From RYN-230 sp963770535 (GTDB lineage: Bacteria; Actinomycetota; Actinomycetes; Streptosporangiales; Streptosporangiaceae), in NCBI GenBank assembly GCA_963770535.1, contig CAVYPZ010000004.1, forward strand, positions 992,001-1,056,000: 64,000 nucleotides of DNA, read 5' to 3'. The notes beneath the pieces are model-generated. The model did no database searches, was not told the origin of the DNA, and saw only the letters and a list, made by a program, of their open reading frames with translations. Positions 51,875 through 60,056 of this stretch are shown here, piece by piece (position 1 is the first letter of the stretch; every line of letters begins with the position of its first letter). The position numbers were made by a program, and so were the translations under genes.

Positions 51875-52240
51875 ATGAGCATGCCTGTCAATGCCGATGT
51901 GGACCCGGCGACCCGGGACGCACTGAACGGCCTGGCCCTGGGCGACCTGGAGGTCCTCGGCGAGGCGCTGGAGCTGCGCGGGGCCCTGCAGGAGAACAGC
52001 GGGCTGGATGCCCGCACCTTCGGCCTGGTCAAGATCGCGGCCCTGGTCGCCGTGGACGCCCCGCCCGCCTCCTACCTGTGGCAGGTCGCGAACGCGCTGG
52101 ACGCGGGCGCCAGCCCAGCGGAGATCCTCGGCGTGCTTCGTGCGGTCGCCCCCCAGGTCGGCGGCCCGAGGGTGGTCGCGGCGGCACCTGAAATCATGGT
52201 CGCCCTCGGGCTTGCCCTGCCCGAGGGCCCGGACTTCTGA
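51875..52240 (+). CDS. Carboxymuconolactone decarboxylase-like (CMD/AhpD fold) protein
   Basis: A 121-aa all-helical protein. The sequence DARTFGLVKIAALVAVDAPP followed by SYLWQVANALDAGASPAEI matches CMD-family proteins, but the AhpD Cys-x-x-Cys redox pair is absent (no Cys at all). A peroxidase function is therefore unlikely; a decarboxylase-like or structural role is possible. GAGAGGAAA lies about 7 nt before ATG 51875. The next gene (SHOCT protein) follows 32 nt after the stop, so they may be co-transcribed. Confidence 0.8.
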   Translation: MSMPVNADVDPATRDALNGLALGDLEVLGEALELRGALQENSGLDARTFGLVKIAALVAVDAPPASYLWQVANALDAGASPAEILGVLRAVAPQVGGPRVVAAAPEIMVALGLALPEGPDF

Positions 52241-52272
52241 TCTGGTCACGGGCACAGCAAGAGGAGGCAGAT

Positions 52273-52584
52273 ATGTTCAGGCGACGGCGTCCGCTGTTGC
52301 GCGCGGCTGTGGTCGGTGGCGGCGCGTACGTGGCGGGCAAGAAGGTGGCCCAGAACTCGGCGGAGCGATCCGCGCAGGAGGCCAGCCAGGACGACCGGAT
52401 CAGCGATCTCGAACAGCAGCAGGCCGCTCCTCAGCAGGCCCCTCCGCCACCTGCGGCTCCGGCCGGCGGCCAGCCCGATACCCCTATCTCCGAGCAGCTC
52501 AAGCAGCTCAGCTCGCTGCATGAAGCCGGCGCGCTGAGCGATGACGAGTTCGCCGCGGCCAAGGGGAAGCTGCTCGGCATCTGA
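52273..52584 (+). CDS. SHOCT-domain small protein
   Basis: A 103-aa protein. The basic N-terminus (MFRRRRPLLRAAVVGGGAYVA) suggests membrane association, followed by an acidic/Gln-rich linker (DDRISDLEQQQAAPQQ), a Pro-rich segment and the C-terminal SHOCT motif (QLKQLSSLHEAGALSDDEFA, AAKGKLLGI). SHOCT domains are short helical hairpins at the ends of many bacterial proteins. ATG 52273 follows GAGGAGGC. A long hairpin lies immediately downstream. Confidence 0.88.
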   Translation: MFRRRRPLLRAAVVGGGAYVAGKKVAQNSAERSAQEASQDDRISDLEQQQAAPQQAPPPPAAPAGGQPDTPISEQLKQLSSLHEAGALSDDEFAAAKGKLLGI

Positions 52585-52594
52585 CGCGGGCGGT

Positions 52595-52647
52595 CATGAT
52601 CCTGTGCGATTACTGCGATATGGCAGCAGTAATCGCACAGGATCATG
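52595..52647. terminator. Perfect 22-bp-arm hairpin between convergent genes
   Basis: Arms 52595-52616 and 52626-52647 are perfect reverse complements with a 9-nt loop. It separates the SHOCT (+) and DUF1269 (-) genes and is 11 nt after the SHOCT stop. No T-run. Confidence 0.85.
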
Positions 52648-52664
52648 GGTGGGGTGGTGATGGA

Positions 52665-52695
52665 GGGGGCGGGGGGTGGGGGTGGGGGTGGGGGT
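52665..52695. other. G-rich tract with G-quadruplex potential
   Basis: At least five runs of five or six G separated by a single C or T (GGGGGCGGGGGGTGGGGGTG and continuing). The plus-strand tract ends at the minus-strand stop codon of the DUF1269 gene (TAA at 52695-52697). On the minus strand it would appear as C-runs in that transcript's 3' end. Confidence 0.85.
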
Positions 52696-53195
52696 TAGGT
52701 GGGTGGGGAGGCGTGGCCGTGCAGCGCGTCCTGCAGGTCGGCCTCGCCCTCCTTGGACAGTGAGGACTTGAGCACGGTGCCGCCGTACTGCGCGAGCGCC
52801 GCGGTGGCCTTGTCCGGGGTTACCTTCTCCACCATCAGGAACAGCGCCGAGGTGCCGGGCTTGAGCAGGTCACGGACCTGATCCTGGAACTCGCGGTCGA
52901 TCCCCGACTTCGTGATCTTTCCCATCAGGGCGCCCATCCCGGCGCCGATGGCCAGGCCGAAGAACGGGATGAAGAACAGCAGGCCGAACAGCAGGCCCCA
53001 GAACATCCCCCAGGTCGCCCCGGCCCCGACCGGATGATGACTGGTGTGCACGTGGAACTTGCCCTCTTTGTCGCGGACGATGACCGCGATGGCGTCAGGC
53101 TCGATGATGAGATCCTTGGCCAGCCGGCGGGCCTCATCGGCGGCCAGTTCCGCGGTGCGCTCGTCCGGGTAGCCGATGGCGATCAGGTCAGACAT
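52695..53195 (-). CDS. DUF1269 family membrane-associated protein
   Basis: A 166-aa protein. The N-terminal part (MSDLIAIGYPDERTAELAAD) has a ferredoxin-like start; a central Gly-rich hydrophobic region (GMFWGLLFGLLFFIPFFGLA, then IGAGMGALMGK) would be membrane-inserted; the C-terminal half (LKPGTSALFLMVEKVTPD) completes the DUF1269 pattern. Function unknown. ATG 53195 is chosen. The gene's 3' end abuts a G-tract and converges on the SHOCT gene. Confidence 0.9.
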   Translation of the reverse strand: MSDLIAIGYPDERTAELAADEARRLAKDLIIEPDAIAVIVRDKEGKFHVHTSHHPVGAGATWGMFWGLLFGLLFFIPFFGLAIGAGMGALMGKITKSGIDREFQDQVRDLLKPGTSALFLMVEKVTPDKATAALAQYGGTVLKSSLSKEGEADLQDALHGHASPPT

Positions 53196-53350
53196 GGTGT
53201 CCTTTCCCCTCAGCGGTTGGCTGTGGCGGACCTAGTCCAACGCCGCGCACAGCGGACTGCTCCACCCGCAGGGGGTGAAGCAGGCGCAATCGCTCCCGGC
53301 CGCAAGCACGGCCGCGGCCATAAGCACGGCCCCGGAGCACTCCGGGGCGG

Positions 53351-53737
53351 TCACAGGTCGATGATCTCGGCCTGCGCTTCCAGCTCGGTCCGTATGCGGC
53401 CCACGGCCAGCCCTGGCCCGGGCTGGGCGGCGTAAGCCGCGAGCGCGGCGCTGCGGAAGCTCGCATGAATCGTGTCGCGGCCGAGTTGCTGGACCACGCC
53501 TGAGTCGGCCAGGCAGTCGACCAGGCCGCGGGTGCTGGCGGCCAGCCGCAGCCGGGTGCCGATCGCGGTCAGCCGCTGGTGCAGCAGCAGGATCGCCGCG
53601 CAGACCTCCGGCTCGAGGGTCGCGGCAGTTCCGAGGTCGAGGACCACGGTTCCGACCGGGCAGCCGCAGCGCAGCACGCGGCGCAGCACGGCGTCGGCCA
53701 GGCCGCTGCCCCGGCAGCCCTCCAGGGAGGTGGTCAC
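53351..53737 (-). CDS. STAS-domain protein (putative anti-sigma antagonist-like)
   Basis: A 128-aa protein resembling a STAS domain: the strand VGTVVLDLGTAATLEPEVCA (about 28-47), the helix AAILLLHQRLTAIGTRLRLA and a second strand-helix ending in LADSGVVQQLGRD. In RsbV-type STAS proteins the phosphorylatable Ser/Thr is in a DxSG(T/V) segment after the third strand; here the matching part reads DLGTAATLEP, so phosphoswitching is uncertain. GTG 53737 is used, but in-frame upstream codons exist. No phosphatase or kinase is adjacent. Confidence 0.65.
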   Translation of the reverse strand: MTTSLEGCRGSGLADAVLRRVLRCGCPVGTVVLDLGTAATLEPEVCAAILLLHQRLTAIGTRLRLAASTRGLVDCLADSGVVQQLGRDTIHASFRSAALAAYAAQPGPGLAVGRIRTELEAQAEIIDL

Positions 53738-54012
53738 GCCCAGGTACGGGATCTGGATCGCGGCCCGGGCCCGGGCCGCGGCCCGGCTGCGCAGCCATCG
53801 TGCCGCGCGCGACCGGGGTTTGCGGGCGGGCCGCCGAGCCCGCCGAGCCGGCGTCCAGGTCCCTCCGGAGCGAGGAGCGGCATGAAGAACGGCCGGCTCA
53901 TGTCTGGTCAGGCCTCCCGCTCCGTGTGCGCTTCAGCGGCCTCCAGCCCGGGTAACCGGTGCCGGCTCGGGGTGACCAGCATCCAGCGTGACCGCAGCCC
54001 TCTCGCGGCACA

Positions 54013-55828
54013 TCACCCAGACGGGGCGAAGTGCCCGTTCTGGGTGAGAGCCCGGGCCGTCATGATCAGGCCGATGTGCGAGCCGGCCAGCGGATGGTTG
54101 CCCGCGAACCGCCTGCGCAGCGGGTCGTAGCCCTCGGCCAGCAGCCCCACGTCGTTGCGCAGGCCCAGCAAGCCCGTGTAGACGCCGCGCGCCTGCTCCA
54201 TGTGCCCCGCCGCCGCGAGCACCTGCGCCAGCCAGAACGAGGCGGGCAGGTATCCCGCCTCGCCCGGCGGCAGGCCATCGGTGTCGCCCGGCGGCAGCGC
54301 CTGGTACCGCAGCAGCACGCCGCTGTCGTCCAGGTCCCGGATGATCGCCTCCACTGTCCCGGCGATCCGGGGATCCGTCGCTCCCAGGAAGCCGAGCAGC
54401 GGGAGCTGCAGCAGGCTGGCGTCCATCGCGGCCGAGCCGTAGGACCGGGTGAACGTGTTCCGGTCCGGATCGTAGCCGCGTGCCAGCACGTCGCCGCGGA
54501 CCGCGGCGCGCAGCCGCCGCCAGCGCCCGGCGGGCCCGCGATCGCCGAACGACTCGATCATCTTGACGGCCGAGTCCGCCGCGGTCCAGATCTTCGCCTT
54601 GGTGTGGACGAACTGCCGGGGCAGGCCGCGTGTCTGCCAGATGCCCGCGTCTGGTTCCAGCCAGCGCGACTCCAGGAACGACAAGATGGCCTCGGACGTA
54701 TCCGGGTCACCCGGCCCGGGAGCGTTCATGGCGGGCGGCAGGCCGGCGGTGCGCACGGCCAGCCGGGCCCGCAGCACATCCCCGAACGTCCCGAGCTGGG
54801 GCAGGTCAGCAGCCGCGTTGCCGATCCGTACCGGCTGGGCGTTGTCGTAGCCGAGTAGCCAGCTGCGCCTCGATCTCCGGCATCCGCCGCTCGCCGGCGA
54901 CCCGGTACACCGGCTGTGCCTGCTCCGCGGGGCCGCTGACGGCGTGGCTAAGCCAGTCCAGCAGCCTGGCCGCCTCCTGATCGGCGCCGGCCATGAGGAA
55001 GACGTCCACGGCGTCGGCGGCATCGCGGACCCAGCAGTAGCGGTAGTCCCAGTTGCGCATCCCCCATGTCTGCTGAGGGAGCGAGGTGGTCGGCGCCGCG
55101 ACCAGGCCGCCGGTCGGCGCGAAGCTGAGCGCCTTGAGCGTGATCAGTGACCGGATAACGGCGTCCTGCCATTCTCCTGAACCCGCGGCCACTCCGTGCA
55201 GGCCCGCCACCCAGCTGCGCCACCAGCTGTCGGTCTGCTCGACCAGCGCACTAGCCGGTGGGGGCGCCGGTGCCGCCCGGTGCGATGGCCGCCAGACCGC
55301 CGCCACCGGTACCCGGTCACCCTCGCCAACCGAGAAGCGGGCGCTCAGGTCCCCGCCGTGGGTGCGCACCTCGAGCGGGCTGAAGACCCAGAGGGACTGG
55401 CCGCCGCCCACGATCCGCCGGGCAGCGTCCTGCTGCCGGACGCGCGGGAGGCTCAGCCCGTACTCGAAGCGCGCGGCGAGTGTCATGCGCATGTCAACCC
55501 GTCCGGACACCCCTTCAATCAGCCGGATCACCACGGGGTCGCCGGCCCGCGGTGGCATGCAGTCGATGAGGCGGACCACTCCGGACGCGGTGCTGAACTC
55601 GGTCTCCAGGACGAGGGTGTTGGGGCGGTACCGGCGCCGGACCCGGGTGATCTCGCGGTCCGGGGTGATCTGCCAGTAGCCGGAGCGCTCGTCACCCAGC
55701 AGCGCGGCAAAGCAGGCCGCCGAGTCGAACCGCGGCAGGCAGAGCCAGTCGATGGAACCGTCCCGGCTCACGAGCGCGGCGGACTGCAGGTCACCGATCA
55801 GGGCGTAATCCTCGATCGGTCGGGACAT
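54013..55828 (-). pseudogene. GH15-type glucoamylase/trehalase-like protein, frameshifted
   Basis: The ATG at 55828 follows GGAGG by 7 nt. The first frame encodes the N-terminal beta-sandwich (PIEDYALIGDLQSAALVSRD, WLCLPRFDSAACFAALLG) and the start of the (alpha/alpha)6 barrel (GMRNWDYRYCWVRDA), up to MPEIEAQLA near 54870. The frame one base later continues with LLGYDNAQPVRIGNAA and the rest of the barrel to 54013. The span of 1816 nt is 3n+1. Where GH15 enzymes have the general acid Glu in GIWE, this one has GIWQTRG, and the C-terminal site reads AEGYDP in place of the usual EE pair. It is likely a decayed, catalytically dead gene. Confidence 0.8.
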
Positions 55829-56074
55829 GCGCATGCCTCCGTCAGTGAGGCCGCGCCCACCGCGCGAGCGGCCTTGTGGATGGCTGTCAGCTGGCCGGGC
55901 GGACACGTCCTGCTTTGCAGGTTCACTGGCCGGCGGGTGAACCGTCGTCATCCCCCGGGGGTGATGCGAGGGACCGGGCCGGCAGTCAGGCTCAATGGGA
56001 TAAGGCCGGCGCCAGCCTCGCCCGGTCATGACACCGGGCTACGCGGTTCGCGGTCAACGGAAGGACATGAGCTG

Positions 56075-56705
56075 ATGGCACAGGCACAGAGCAGGGCGTC
56101 AGGGAGCAGGTCGACCGCGGCCAAGAGCAGCGGTACCCGGGCCACCGGAGCCAAGGCGGCGGACGGCAAGGCGGCGGCCAGCAAGACGGCGGCGCAAGAC
56201 GGCGGACGGCAAGACGGCGGCCAGCAAGACGGCGGCCAGCAAGACGGCGGCCAGCAAGTCCGCGAACGGCAAGACGGCGGCGGGCAAGTCCGCGAACGGC
56301 AAGACGGCGGCGAGCAAGACCGCGGCCAGCAAGACCACAGCCAGCCGGGGCAGCACGGCCCGCACCCCGGCCCCGCGTGCTGCGGCCACCCGGTCCGCGA
56401 GCACAGGCTCGGCCGGCACCCGCTCGGCGAGCGCCCGCTCCGCGAGCACGGGCTCGGCGAGTACCAGCTCCGCCAGCACCCGCTCGGCGAGCACGCGCTC
56501 GGCCAGTACGAGCCCGCCGACTGCCCGGACGGCAGCTACCCGGTCGACGCCCGCCCGGTCGACGGCCTCGCGCACCACGGCCAGGCCCACCGCACGGGCC
56601 GCCGCCGGGTCTACCACGCGGGCCACCGCCCGGCCCGCCGCACGTGGCACGACGGCGCGCACCGCAGCCGCCCGCGGCGGCGCGGTCACCACGGTTCCGG
56701 CGGGC
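56075..56705 (+). other. Histone-like Lys/Ala/Ser-rich N-terminal extension of the DUF2252 gene, frameshifted
   Basis: From ATG 56075 (ribosome-binding site AAGGAC) the frame reads MAQAQSRASGSRSTAAKSSG and then GKAAASKTAA until about 56193. The +1 frame then continues KTADGKTAASKTAASK, KSANGKTAAGK, ATRSASTGSAGTRSAS and AARGTTARTAAARGG into the DUF2252 core without a stop. A 2-bp loss in one repeat unit (GCGGCCAGC to GCGGCGC at about 56190-56197) would explain it. The composition (Lys/Arg with Ala, Ser, Thr, in 15-bp repeats) resembles histone H1-like tails that bind DNA or acidic surfaces. Confidence 0.7.
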
Positions 56706-58163
56706 GTGCCCGAGAGGGCGCGCCGGACCGTGGTGCTGCCCCGCAGCCCGGCGACCGGGCTGGAGGCGCCGCGGCGGATGACCCCGCAGGAGCGCCGGCT
56801 CCGTGGCAAGGCGGCGCGGGCGGAAGTGCCGCGCGAGAGCCATGGCCAGTGGCAGCCGCCGCCGGACCGGCCTGACCCGGTCAGCCTGCTCCAGTCGCAG
56901 GGCGCGTCGCGGGTGCAGGACCTGGTCCCGGTGCGGTACGGCCGGATGATGGAGACCCCGTTCACCTATTACCGGGGCGCAGCCCTGCCCATGGCCAGCG
57001 ACCTGGCGGCCACCCCGGCCTCTGGGCTGATCGTGCAGGCCTGCGGGGACGCGCACCTGTCCAACTTCGGCCTCTTCGGATCGCCCGAGCGCAAGCTGCT
57101 CTTCGACGTCAACGACTTCGACGAGACGGTGCCCGCGCCCTGGGAGTGGGACGTCAAGCGGCTGGCGGCCAGCCTGGAGGTGGCCGCGCGCGAGAACGGG
57201 TTCAGCGACAAGGACCGCAGGAAGATCGTGCTGGCCTCGGCCAGGCGCTACCGGGAGGTCATGCGGCAGCTGTCCGGCGAGGGCAACCTGGGCGTCTGGT
57301 ACACCTTCGTGGACATGGACGAATTCCGGGCCAGGTTCGACGGGATGCTCAAGGACCGCCAGCGCAAACTCCTGGACAAGGGGCTGACCAAGGCGCGGAC
57401 CCGGGACAGCATGCAGGAGCTGGCCAAGCTGACCCAGATCGAGGACGGGCAGCCGCGGATCGTCTCCGAGCCACCGGTCATCGTCCCGCTCCGCGACCTG
57501 CTCGGCGAGCTGGCCGGGGCGGTCAACATCGGGAAGGAACTGAAAGACCTCATCGCCAAGTACCGGCGGACGCTGCAGGCCGACCGCCGGGTGCTGCTCG
57601 AGCAGTTCGAGTTCACCGACATCGCCCGCAAGGTGGTCGGCGTGGGCAGCGTGGGTACCCGCTGCTGGATCATCCTGATGCTCGGCCGTGACGAGACCGA
57701 CCCGCTCTTCCTGCAGGTCAAGGAGGCCGAAGAATCGGTGCTCGCCCGGTTCGCCGGGCCCAGCCGGTACAGCAACCAGGGCGAGCGGGTGGTGAACGGG
57801 CAGCGGCTCATGCAGGCGGCCAGCGACATCTTCCTGGGCTGGCAGCGGTTCGCCGGGCTGGACGGCAAGACCCGCGACTTCTACATCCGGCAGCTGCGGG
57901 ACTGGAAGTTCTCGGTCGACATTGCCGCGATGATCCCGCGCGGCCTGCGGCTGTACGGCGAGCTGTGCGGGCTGACCCTGGCCCGGGCGCACGCGCGGTC
58001 GGGCGACGAGATCGCCATCGCCGCCTACCTGGGCGCCTCCGACGTGTTCGATAACGCGATCGCGGATTTCGCCGCCGCTTACGCAGACCAGAACGAGCGG
58101 GACTTCGAGGCCTTCACGGCGGCCATCGGGTCCGGCCGCCTGGTCGCCGAACGCGGCGTGTAG
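56706..58163 (+). CDS. DUF2252 family protein
   Basis: The conserved core is 485 aa from the first in-frame start (GTG 56706), but the gene probably starts at 56075 with a frameshifted tail. DUF2252 proteins have a kinase-like fold: the motif GDAHLSNFGLFG near residue 114 resembles a catalytic loop, and FDVNDFDE near 133 resembles a metal-binding DFD. Other conserved parts are WDVKRLAASLEVA, VGVGSVGTRCWIILML and the C-terminal ARAHARSGD. The biochemical role is unknown. The core is intact and stop-free. Downstream is a 110-nt gap before the convergent secreted-protein gene. Confidence 0.88.
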   Translation: MPERARRTVVLPRSPATGLEAPRRMTPQERRLRGKAARAEVPRESHGQWQPPPDRPDPVSLLQSQGASRVQDLVPVRYGRMMETPFTYYRGAALPMASDLAATPASGLIVQACGDAHLSNFGLFGSPERKLLFDVNDFDETVPAPWEWDVKRLAASLEVAARENGFSDKDRRKIVLASARRYREVMRQLSGEGNLGVWYTFVDMDEFRARFDGMLKDRQRKLLDKGLTKARTRDSMQELAKLTQIEDGQPRIVSEPPVIVPLRDLLGELAGAVNIGKELKDLIAKYRRTLQADRRVLLEQFEFTDIARKVVGVGSVGTRCWIILMLGRDETDPLFLQVKEAEESVLARFAGPSRYSNQGERVVNGQRLMQAASDIFLGWQRFAGLDGKTRDFYIRQLRDWKFSVDIAAMIPRGLRLYGELCGLTLARAHARSGDEIAIAAYLGASDVFDNAIADFAAAYADQNERDFEAFTAAIGSGRLVAERGV

Positions 58164-58273
58164 CGGTCAGGGGCCAGGCTCCCGGCGGGAAGCCTGGCCC
58201 CCGAGCTGGGGGACCGGGAACGCATCGCGGTGCGGCGTGCCCGGGTGCCGCGGCGGGGGTGATTAACGGCCGG

Positions 58274-59746
58274 TCAGTTCCCGCAGCAGGAGCCGGGGAA
58301 GATGACCGCCGCGGTGCCCCGGCACGAACCGCGACAGGCCTGACCGCGACAGGCCTGATCGCACGAGCCCGACCGCCACGAGCCCGGCCGCCACGAGCCC
58401 GGCCGCCACGAGCCCGGCCGCCCCGGCGCCCGGCCGGTGCCGGCTACCGGGAAAGCCATCGCCGCGCAGCCCGAGATCGCCCCGGGGGGCGCGCAGTTGT
58501 CCGGGAGGTTCCCGGTCACGGTCGTGCCCGCGAGGCCGGCGGTGGCGCCGAGGACCGCATGGTTGAAGACCCCGCCACCCTCGGCGCCGGCCGAGTTGCC
58601 GGCGATCGAGCTCCTGCTCACGATGAGCGGCCCGCCGAAGCCCAGCGAGCCGACCCCGTTGTAGATCCCGCCGCCGCGGGAAGCGGCCGTGTTCAGCGTG
58701 AACGTGGACTGGTTCACCGTGGTCGTGTAGCCCGCATACATGCCGCCGCCGCTGGCCGTGGCCGTGTTCCGGGTGAAGAGGTCGCCCGTCAGCGTCGCGT
58801 ACCAGTCCTGGTCGACCGCGCCGCCCTGGGTGGCCCGGTTCGCGGTGAAGTCGCTGTCGGTCGCGGTCAGGCCGTCGTAGTTGTAGATGGCCCCGCCGAT
58901 CCGGGCGGTATTCGCCACGAACGCGGATCCGGTGACGTCCAGCCCGGCGCTCTCGGGGTCGAAGACCGTCACCGCCCCGCCGACCCGGGCGTGGTTGCTG
59001 TAGAAGGAGCTACCAGTCATCGTGACGTTGCCGTCGTCGTACAGGCCGCCACCCGCATCCGTGGCCGTATTGCCGGAGAACTGGCAGTCCGTTATTTCTT
59101 CCCGGCCAAACTGGACATACATCGCGCCGCCCAGCTCCGCGCTGTTCCCGGAGAAAGTACTGTCCGTCACGTTCACGGTACTGGTGCCGTAGATTGCCCC
59201 GCCGTATCTGCCCGTGTTAGCGGTGAACGTGGCCCCGCTCACGCGCAGTGTCGTGTGAGAGCTGCTTTCCATGGCGGTGGCGTTACCTGAGAACCTCCCG
59301 CCATTCACGGAGACGGCGCCATTGAGCAGGTTGATGCCGGGAGCACCGTGGCTGATATTCAGGCCGCTGATCGTGAGGCTCCCGGTGCCTGTCCCGCTGC
59401 TACCGCCCACGGTGAGGATCGCGAAGTCCGGGGCGCCGGCGTTCCGCCCCTCGATGGTGGCGTGGTTGCCCGTGATGGTGAGGCTTCCCAGGATGGGCGG
59501 CAGGGCGGCGGTGAGGCCGTAGGTGCAGAACGTGGCCAGGCTGAGGGTCTCGCCGCTGCTGGCGCCGCTGATGGCCGCGGTGAGGGCCGCGGCACTGCAC
59601 GGCACGTTGACGGCGCCGCGCGTGGCGGCCAGGGCGCTCTGGGCTGCTCCTGCGGCGGCGGCCAGCAGGCCGGCGGCGAGCAGGCCCGCGGCCAGGAGGC
59701 CGGCGGCCAGGGCTCCGGCGGTGGCCCGGATGAATCTGCCGTTCAT
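58274..59746 (-). CDS. Secreted right-handed beta-helix protein with Cys-rich tail
   Basis: A 490-aa protein with a signal peptide (about 1-35, AAGLLAAGLLAAAAG, cut near AQSALA). The mature part is a parallel beta-helix of the polymorphic-outer-membrane-protein type: repeated GGA-x-Y/V, TxSTFSGNSAELGGAMYV, CQFSGNTATDAGGGLYDDG, and SSIAGNSAGAEGGGVFNHA-like coils. The C-terminus has repeats of RPGSW encoded by 15-bp units and then a Cys-rich segment (CDQACRGQACRGSC, PGSCCGN). ATG 59746 gives a proper signal peptide. The AT-rich sequence upstream (59830-59890) probably contains the promoter. It may be an extracellular adhesin or polysaccharide-binding protein. Confidence 0.8.
   Translation of the reverse strand: MNGRFIRATAGALAAGLLAAGLLAAGLLAAAAGAAQSALAATRGAVNVPCSAAALTAAISGASSGETLSLATFCTYGLTAALPPILGSLTITGNHATIEGRNAGAPDFAILTVGGSSGTGTGSLTISGLNISHGAPGINLLNGAVSVNGGRFSGNATAMESSSHTTLRVSGATFTANTGRYGGAIYGTSTVNVTDSTFSGNSAELGGAMYVQFGREEITDCQFSGNTATDAGGGLYDDGNVTMTGSSFYSNHARVGGAVTVFDPESAGLDVTGSAFVANTARIGGAIYNYDGLTATDSDFTANRATQGGAVDQDWYATLTGDLFTRNTATASGGGMYAGYTTTVNQSTFTLNTAASRGGGIYNGVGSLGFGGPLIVSRSSIAGNSAGAEGGGVFNHAVLGATAGLAGTTVTGNLPDNCAPPGAISGCAAMAFPVAGTGRAPGRPGSWRPGSWRPGSWRSGSCDQACRGQACRGSCRGTAAVIFPGSCCGN
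58371..58416. repeat. 15-bp coding repeats near the end of the beta-helix gene
   Basis: Three near-perfect copies of GCCGCCACGAGCCCG (58372, 58387, 58402) encode RPGSW units on the minus strand. They are preceded at 58330 by two copies of a 15-bp CGCGACAGGCCTGAC-type unit. Confidence 0.75.
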
Positions 59747-60056
59747 GAATCGTCGTCGCTCCAGGCGCACGGGGTAACCGGACGGGCGGCTTCCTGCCCG
59801 CGTCGCACATTTCTTTTGTACCAGCCTGCGGTGGTCATTGGGAGGGAAATTTAAAGCGTGTCGAAGGTAAAGAGTTAATGGTCTAGATAATCGTATGATC
59901 CTTTTCTGGGGCAATCCGGCGTCATGGCCGGGTGAATGCGTGACCGGGCCTGGGGCCCGCGCGCGCCACCCCGGCACCGGGGCGCGGCCGGGTGTGGCCG
60001 GCCGCGCGCAGGGAAAGGATCAGTCGGGAGGACGCAGGGGAACCGGGGGAGGCTGG

